In this document: piece after piece, positions 49,638 to 54,118 of the stretch | Position numbering within the stretch: position 1 is the first letter of the stretch | How the letters are laid out: each line of letters starts with the position of its first letter | DNA from: Deltaproteobacteria bacterium | GTDB lineage: Bacteria > Desulfobacterota > Binatia > UBA9968 | NCBI GenBank assembly: GCA_009692615.1 | Contig: SHYW01000023.1 | Span: 1 to 54,118 of the forward strand | Reading direction: 5' to 3' | Length of the DNA stretch: 54,118 nt | Program-made: the position numbers and the translations under genes | Notes under the pieces: generated by a model | Seen by the model: the letters and a program-made list of their open reading frames with translations, nothing else | What the model was told of the DNA's origin: nothing | The model's database searches: none

Positions 49638-51824
49638 TCATTGGATCTCCACCACCGCGTCCACGGCGACGACGCCTTGGCCTTTCGGCAGTACGATCAG
49701 CGGATTGATATCGACACCGAGCAACTGATCGCCCAAGCCGACCGCGAGATTGCCGATGGCGACGATCGCATCGCACAGCGCGTCCACATCGCCGGCAGGT
49801 TTGCCGCGCACGCCGCCGAGAATCTGATAGCCGCGCAGGCGCGTGAGCATATCGTTCGCCTGCTGGCGCGACAGCGGCGGAATGCCGACGGCGATATCTT
49901 TCAACACTTCGACGAGAATGCCGCCCAATCCGCACAGGACGACCGGACCGAACAGCGGATCGCGCTTGATGCCGAGAATCATCTCGATGCCTTCGCCCGC
50001 CATTCGCTGGACAATGACGCCGTCGATCTTCGCGCTCGGCATTCGGCTTTTGACTTCGCTTTGGATGCGCGTGAACGCAGCTCTAACTTCGCCGGCATTA
50101 GAAAGTCGCAAGGCGACGCCGCCGACATCGCTCTTGTGGGTGATCTGTGATGACTCAACTTTAAGGACGACTGGATAGCCGATCTTATCCGCGGCAAGCG
50201 CGGCTTCGTCAGCACTTCTCGTCAGCACCGTCGGCGCGACTGGAATGTTGAATGCTTTGAAGAGCGCGAACGCTGCTTCCGCGCCAAGAATTCCTGACGG
50301 CAATTTTGCATGTGCTACCGGCCGGGGAACTTCACCGCCACCGCTTAAGCGCGCTTTCTGAAAGTCGTAATAGTCGGCGAGATTGCGAATCGTCGCTGTG
50401 GCGCATTCGGCGCCTTCCATGATCGGGATGCCGGCGGCGCGCAGCGGCTGGAGAATTTCTGGATCGACCGGCCCGCCGACCACTGAGCTGAAAGTGGCGA
50501 TGGGCTTGTTGCTCGCCGCCGCGGCGGTCTCGATCGCCAGGGTGAATCGGTTGCCGCTCTTCAATTCTTTTGGCCGCGGATCGTTGGTTTCGAGATTGAT
50601 CGTGACGATGTCGATGTTGCTATCGTCGATCAAGCCTTGGAGCAGGCGCGGAAATATTTTGTCGTCGTCGTACATGGCGCCGGTGCCGTCGAGCGGATTG
50701 TTCATGTTGCCGAAGTCGGCGACCGCCGCTTGCAAGCTCGCTTTGGTCGCTTCGGTGAGCTCGGGAACTTCGACACCGACGTTGGTCGCGGCGTCGGAGA
50801 CCAGCGTACACTCGCCGCCCGACCCGCTGAGCACGCCGATGCGCCGGCCGCCGCGATATTTCTTCATGAAGCCGTCGCAGGAAAAGACGCTGACGCTGTC
50901 GATTAATTCGTTGATACTGCGCACCGCGACGATGCCGCCTTGGCGAAACGCCGCGTCGACGACTTCGGTCGCGCCGGCCAACGATCCAGAGTGAGTCGCC
51001 GCGGCGCGCTTCGAAACATCGGAGCGGCCGCCTTTTAAAATAATAAGAGGCTTGTTCGCTTCGGCGGCTTTGCGCGCGACGGTGAGCAAGCGCTCCGGCT
51101 GCTTGAAGCCCTCGACGAATACGGCGATGACTTTGGTGTTGGCGTCTTCGACGAAGTAGTTCATGTACTCTTCGATGGTCGCGCCGGCTTGGTTGCCGCA
51201 GGAAATAATGTGGCTCAGGCCGACGTGGCGGTTGAGCATGAGCGCGTTGGCGATGGTCGTGCTGAGACCGCCGCTCTGGGAGATCAATGCCACCGAGCCG
51301 GCGATGAAACCAGCGGGAATCGTCGAGGCGAACAGCGGCGCCTTGCCGTGAACATTCAACACGCCGTAACAGTTCGGTCCGCAGATCAGAAAGCCGCGCT
51401 CTTTGGATAATGCTTCGAGCCTTGCTTGTCGGGCCTTGCCTTCGCCGCCGATTTCGCCGAATCCGGCGGCGAAAACGACGGCGGCGCGTACGCCGGCATT
51501 GGCGGCGGATTCCAATAAATCCGGAACATGGCGGTTCGGTACTGCTGAGACCACGCAGTCCACCGGCTCGGGAATCGAAGCAACATCTGGATAACAGGGA
51601 TAGCCCATGATCTCGCTATATTTCGGATTGACCGTGACGATACGGCCGGTGAAGCCGAAGTTGCGCAGGTTGCGAATGACCCGATTGCCGCGCGGCTCTC
51701 GCGCCAGATTGGCATCCGCGCCGCGCTGCGACGCGCCGACGATGGCAACGGACTTGGGCGCGATCAGTGGAGTGAGGTCGCGCCAGGGGATGACTGTCTG
51801 TGTTGGATCTTGTTCCGTAGTCAT
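49638..51824 (-). CDS. Acyl-CoA synthetase (NDP-forming), acetate-CoA ligase-like, fused alpha-beta
   Basis: A 728-residue NDP-forming acyl-CoA synthetase. N-terminal CoA-binding domain (IAPKSVAIVGASQRGADANL), then succinyl-CoA-synthetase-like domains with the probable phosphohistidine His278 in RAAATHSGSLAG. The C-terminus is an ATP-grasp domain (GYPVVLKVESSQITHKSDVG). Alpha and beta parts are in one chain, as in many archaeal and soil-bacterial forms. ATG 51824 is preferred to a TTG at 51836. It would turn a carboxylate and CoA into a CoA thioester with ADP/ATP, feeding the crotonase-like enzymes around it. Confidence 0.9.
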   Translation of the reverse strand: MTTEQDPTQTVIPWRDLTPLIAPKSVAIVGASQRGADANLAREPRGNRVIRNLRNFGFTGRIVTVNPKYSEIMGYPCYPDVASIPEPVDCVVSAVPNRHVPDLLESAANAGVRAAVVFAAGFGEIGGEGKARQARLEALSKERGFLICGPNCYGVLNVHGKAPLFASTIPAGFIAGSVALISQSGGLSTTIANALMLNRHVGLSHIISCGNQAGATIEEYMNYFVEDANTKVIAVFVEGFKQPERLLTVARKAAEANKPLIILKGGRSDVSKRAAATHSGSLAGATEVVDAAFRQGGIVAVRSINELIDSVSVFSCDGFMKKYRGGRRIGVLSGSGGECTLVSDAATNVGVEVPELTEATKASLQAAVADFGNMNNPLDGTGAMYDDDKIFPRLLQGLIDDSNIDIVTINLETNDPRPKELKSGNRFTLAIETAAAASNKPIATFSSVVGGPVDPEILQPLRAAGIPIMEGAECATATIRNLADYYDFQKARLSGGGEVPRPVAHAKLPSGILGAEAAFALFKAFNIPVAPTVLTRSADEAALAADKIGYPVVLKVESSQITHKSDVGGVALRLSNAGEVRAAFTRIQSEVKSRMPSAKIDGVIVQRMAGEGIEMILGIKRDPLFGPVVLCGLGGILVEVLKDIAVGIPPLSRQQANDMLTRLRGYQILGGVRGKPAGDVDALCDAIVAIGNLAVGLGDQLLGVDINPLIVLPKGQGVVAVDAVVEIQ

Positions 51825-51902
51825 AGTTTTACTCAATGCTAATAAGCCTGAAGGTTTAAAGGTCGAAAGGCTGGAACTTAATCCGACCTCTCTTTATCAG
51901 AC

Positions 51903-52778
51903 TTATTTTTTCTTGGATCGCGGCCCAAACGGCTCCGGCTGGAACGGTCCGTCACGTTTTTGCAGATAGGCTTTCGTGCCCTCTTTGGCGCGCGCTTCGT
52001 CGAGCGGACGGCGGAACTCTTCGTTGAGCATCATATGCGCGGGGATCGATAACGTTTCGTCCAAATGTAGCGCATCGCGCAGGCCCATCATCTGCAAGCC
52101 CATGGTCGAGATCGCGAGATTGATCTTTACGGTTTCCGGCGGCACCCGGGCGATGCGTTCGACGATGCCGAAGCATTCTTCGAGCAGGTCTTCCACGGGA
52201 ACTACTTTGTTGACCAGGCCGATGCGCAGCGCTTCTTTGGCGTCGATGTGATCGCCCACCAAACCGTAGCGCAGGGCGTTTTTAAAGCCGGCGAGGAGCG
52301 TCCACATGAACGTCGTGTTCGAACCGTGGCGCACTTCGGGTTGGGCGAAGACCGCGTCTTCGGCGGCGATGGTGATATGGGTGTAAAGCGCCAGCCAACA
52401 ACCGCCGCCCATGGCCCAGCCGCGCACGGCGCCGATGACCGGCTTGGTCATTTCAAATATTCGCACCAAATTGACGTCGTCGTGGGACCAGTAGTTCATC
52501 AGATCGGCGGCGCTCATGCCGCTCTGAATGCCGTAGGGCCATTCGATGTCGCGGCGCCGGCCGCTGTTCGGCGCTTGATCGAAGCCGGAGCTAAAGGCGC
52601 GCCCGGCGCCGGTGATAATCACGGCGCGAATCTCCGGGTCGGCTTCGGCTTGATCCAAGGCGTCGTGGAATTCTTTCAACATCGGCCGGGTGATCGCGTT
52701 GAGCGCGTCTGGGCGATTCAATGTGATCAAAACGCCGCCGCGTTTTTTCTCGTAGATGATTTCTTTGTAGTCAGACAT
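51903..52778 (-). CDS. Crotonase-fold protein 3 (enoyl-CoA hydratase/isomerase family)
   Basis: A 291-residue paralogue of crotonases 1 and 2. It starts MSDYKEIIYEKKRGGVLITL with CTGAAAGGAAACTC before the ATG. Oxyanion-hole AFSSGFDQ is present. The first catalytic Glu position holds Trp128 (GGGCWLALY), otherwise identical to the hydratase GGGCELA; the second holds Glu148 (FAQPEVRHG). The C-terminus KRDGPFQPEPFGPRSKKK is nearly the same as crotonase 2. Lies beside the acyl-CoA synthetase gene. Confidence 0.88.
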   Translation of the reverse strand: MSDYKEIIYEKKRGGVLITLNRPDALNAITRPMLKEFHDALDQAEADPEIRAVIITGAGRAFSSGFDQAPNSGRRRDIEWPYGIQSGMSAADLMNYWSHDDVNLVRIFEMTKPVIGAVRGWAMGGGCWLALYTHITIAAEDAVFAQPEVRHGSNTTFMWTLLAGFKNALRYGLVGDHIDAKEALRIGLVNKVVPVEDLLEECFGIVERIARVPPETVKINLAISTMGLQMMGLRDALHLDETLSIPAHMMLNEEFRRPLDEARAKEGTKAYLQKRDGPFQPEPFGPRSKKK

Positions 52779-52798
52779 GAGTTTCCTTTCAGAGGGAA

Positions 52799-52817
52799 GG
52801 GCGACCGCCGGTCGCCC
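52799..52817. repeat. GGGCGACCG palindrome
   Basis: GGGCGACCG (52799-52807) and CGGTCGCCC (52809-52817) pair perfectly around one base and are followed by CTACGG. The GCCCCTACGG tail is shared with the palindrome at 42142-42163. It is between crotonase 3 and the last binding-protein gene. Confidence 0.65.
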
Positions 52818-52831
52818 CTACGGTCGATCGA

Positions 52832-53890
52832 TTAACGATAGGCTCCTTCATAGAGCGACTTGAAGAAGCCGCTGGTCTCCAGTTCACGAACGATGCTTTC
52901 GTCGAGAAATAGCTTAGCGTCGGCGCCTTTGGCTTTGGGTTCGTCGAGACCGACGAAATCCAATGTCGTTTCCACAGCCTTGGGCGTGGCGTAGGGAATG
53001 AGATTGTAAAACTTACTGGCGAGCAGATCGTAGGACATTTCCAGATACTTGGTGTCTTTCTCCTGGGCTGATTGGATGCGCAGTTTCTTTTGCATGATAG
53101 CGACGCTGTCGCGCTTGTTCTTTCTAAAATAAGCTATCCCTTCGCAGTAGCCTTTGACGAAGCGCACAGCTTGATCGCGGTTACGTTTCAAATAGCCGCG
53201 CGTGGTGTCGATGGAGTTCTGCAAGTAGACGATGTCGAGGTCGGCGGGGTCGGCGAACAGGCGGTAACCGCGCTCTTCGGCGACAAAAAATGACGGCAGC
53301 GTGAGCACCGCACCGTCGATGGCGCGATTGTCCATGCTCGCCAAGTTGGCCGGCGACGATCCCAGCTGCAAGATTTGAATGTCGTCGTTGCGCATGTTCC
53401 ATTTGCGCAAAAACATTTGCAGTACCCAGTGTGACGCCGAGCCGAAGCGGGTGACGCCGATCTTTTTGCCTTTGAGATCCGCCGGCGTTTTGATTTCCGC
53501 GCGGGTCATCAAGCGCTGCAAGCCGGTTTTCAACGGCGAAACCGCCAGCACCGTATCGGCGCCTTTGAGCGCCGCGCGGATCACCGCGTCGCCGCCGCCG
53601 ACGGAAAATTGAATTTCGCCGGCGAGCAGAGAGCTAACGACCAGCGACGCGCCCCCGCCGATGACGATCACTTCGGGATCGATGCCGTATTTTTTGAACA
53701 AGCCGCGCTCTTCGGCCACCCACATGGCGCCCTGAGTCGCGCTGACCGAACTGAGGCCGACGCGCAGTCGTTCTTGTGCGTTGGCAGGTTGGTTCATGCA
53801 CAGGACGGCCATGATTAGAAACCATGAAATTGATCCACGGCGAATTGCGCTCTTGTCATGCCGGCGAAGGGCATCCAGTCTTTGTCTCAT
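52832..53890 (-). CDS. ABC-type solute-binding protein (NitT/TauT / NMT1-like), N-terminus built partly from a repeat
   Basis: A periplasmic binding protein with a hydrophobic signal segment (SWFLIMAVLCMNQPANAQ) and then RLRVGLSSVSATQGAMWVAE. EIKTPADLKGKKIGVTRFGS and MDNRAIDGAVLTLPSFFVAE follow, as in NMT1/THI5-like proteins. ATG 53890 gives 352 residues, but the first residues (MRQRLDALRRHDKS) are translated from the left arm of the palindromic repeat at 53855-53944, and an even longer frame reads VIPAQAGIQ from the other arm. The true start may be later and use a non-standard codon. No transport partner genes are near. Confidence 0.85.
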   Translation of the reverse strand: MRQRLDALRRHDKSAIRRGSISWFLIMAVLCMNQPANAQERLRVGLSSVSATQGAMWVAEERGLFKKYGIDPEVIVIGGGASLVVSSLLAGEIQFSVGGGDAVIRAALKGADTVLAVSPLKTGLQRLMTRAEIKTPADLKGKKIGVTRFGSASHWVLQMFLRKWNMRNDDIQILQLGSSPANLASMDNRAIDGAVLTLPSFFVAEERGYRLFADPADLDIVYLQNSIDTTRGYLKRNRDQAVRFVKGYCEGIAYFRKNKRDSVAIMQKKLRIQSAQEKDTKYLEMSYDLLASKFYNLIPYATPKAVETTLDFVGLDEPKAKGADAKLFLDESIVRELETSGFFKSLYEGAYR

Positions 53891-53944
53891 GGGTATTTTC
53901 ACCATCGCCTCGGGGCTCTGGATTCCGGCCTGCGCCGGAATGAC
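53855..53944. repeat. Palindromic repeat, GTCATGCCGGCGAAGGGCATCCAG family (copy 2)
   Basis: The left arm GTCATGCCGGCG...GCATCCAG (53855-53878) and the right arm CTGGATTCCGGCCTGCGCCG...GAATGAC (53918-53944) are imperfect inverse copies with a 39-base spacer. It is the same family as 49408-49492. It overlaps the 5' end of the neighbouring binding-protein frame. Confidence 0.75.
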
Positions 53945-53990
53945 GGAACGGACTTCCACCACACACTCTTGTTAAGGAACCTCTGAACAA

Positions 53991-54010
53991 CTGCCCTGGA
54001 AGCAGGGCAG
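53991..54010. other. Short hairpin in the non-coding end of the window
   Basis: CTGCCCT (53991-53997) and AGGGCAG (54004-54010) form a 7-bp stem with a 6-base loop. The rest of 53963-54118 is AT-rich with a run of seven T at about 54025-54031. No gene is seen in this last 150 bp. It may be a terminator for a gene beyond the window or a promoter region for the minus-strand row. Confidence 0.4.
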
Positions 54011-54118
54011 CGGAGGATAGATCGTTTTTTTCGTAATGAGTTACAGTTTTTGCGAAGTTATATCAGATTACATTTTGCTCTCGTGGTTAATAGGGTCCTT
54101 AGTTTTGCCTCGATTTGC

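Overview
The window is GC-rich bacterial chromosomal DNA with tightly packed genes. The gene order pheA-hisC-tyrA-aroA-cmk-rpsA-sppA-ihfB resembles that of deltaproteobacterial relatives. The second half is filled with CoA-dependent catabolic enzymes and solute-binding proteins, as in soil or groundwater lineages of that kind (Desulfobacterota/Binatota-like). The placement is an inference from gene order and content; no rRNA or tRNA gene was seen.

Layout. 1-140: the end of an insertion sequence with the first 23 codons of a transposase. 0.2-3.0 kb: amidohydrolase, small membrane proteins, Nudix hydrolase and DoxX protein. 3.2-5.8 kb: an accessory patch with a truncated secreted-protein start, a 5'-truncated RHS protein and a small membrane protein just downstream of it. 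5.8-10.2 kb: the giant helicase Lhr. 10.4-15.4 kb: a coiled-coil protein, an orphan molybdopterin hydroxylase subunit, dgkA, a frameshifted mlaC and an RluA-type pseudouridine synthase. 15.5-24.1 kb: the housekeeping block, holding the end of aromatic amino-acid synthesis (pheA, hisC, tyrA, aroA), then cmk, rpsA, sppA, ihfB and a HIT-family protein. 24.2-27.3 kb: an AAA+ ATPase and VWA protein pair. 27.5-35.8 kb: UbiD-type decarboxylase, a methylcitrate-cycle pair (prpC, prpD) divergent from an acuI-like reductase, and a double-length CaiB/BaiF CoA-transferase. 35.9-54.1 kb: a catabolic region with seven periplasmic solute-binding protein genes (three broken), a cysteine-less thiolase with its DUF35 partner, a second amidohydrolase, a ThDP enzyme, three closely related crotonase-fold proteins that lack the usual first catalytic Glu, and an NDP-forming acyl-CoA synthetase. 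No ABC permease or ATPase gene accompanies any of the binding proteins.

A second layer of structure runs through the window. About ten intergenic spaces carry long palindromic repeats from at least seven sequence families. Some reach into genes: one adds about 11 residues in frame to Lhr, one supplies the N-terminus of a solute-binding protein, and one overlaps a stop codon.

Several reading frames are broken by what look like single-base losses in short homopolymers (mlaC and two binding-protein genes), and one binding-protein gene by an in-frame TAG. These may be true pseudogenes or assembly errors; reads would decide.
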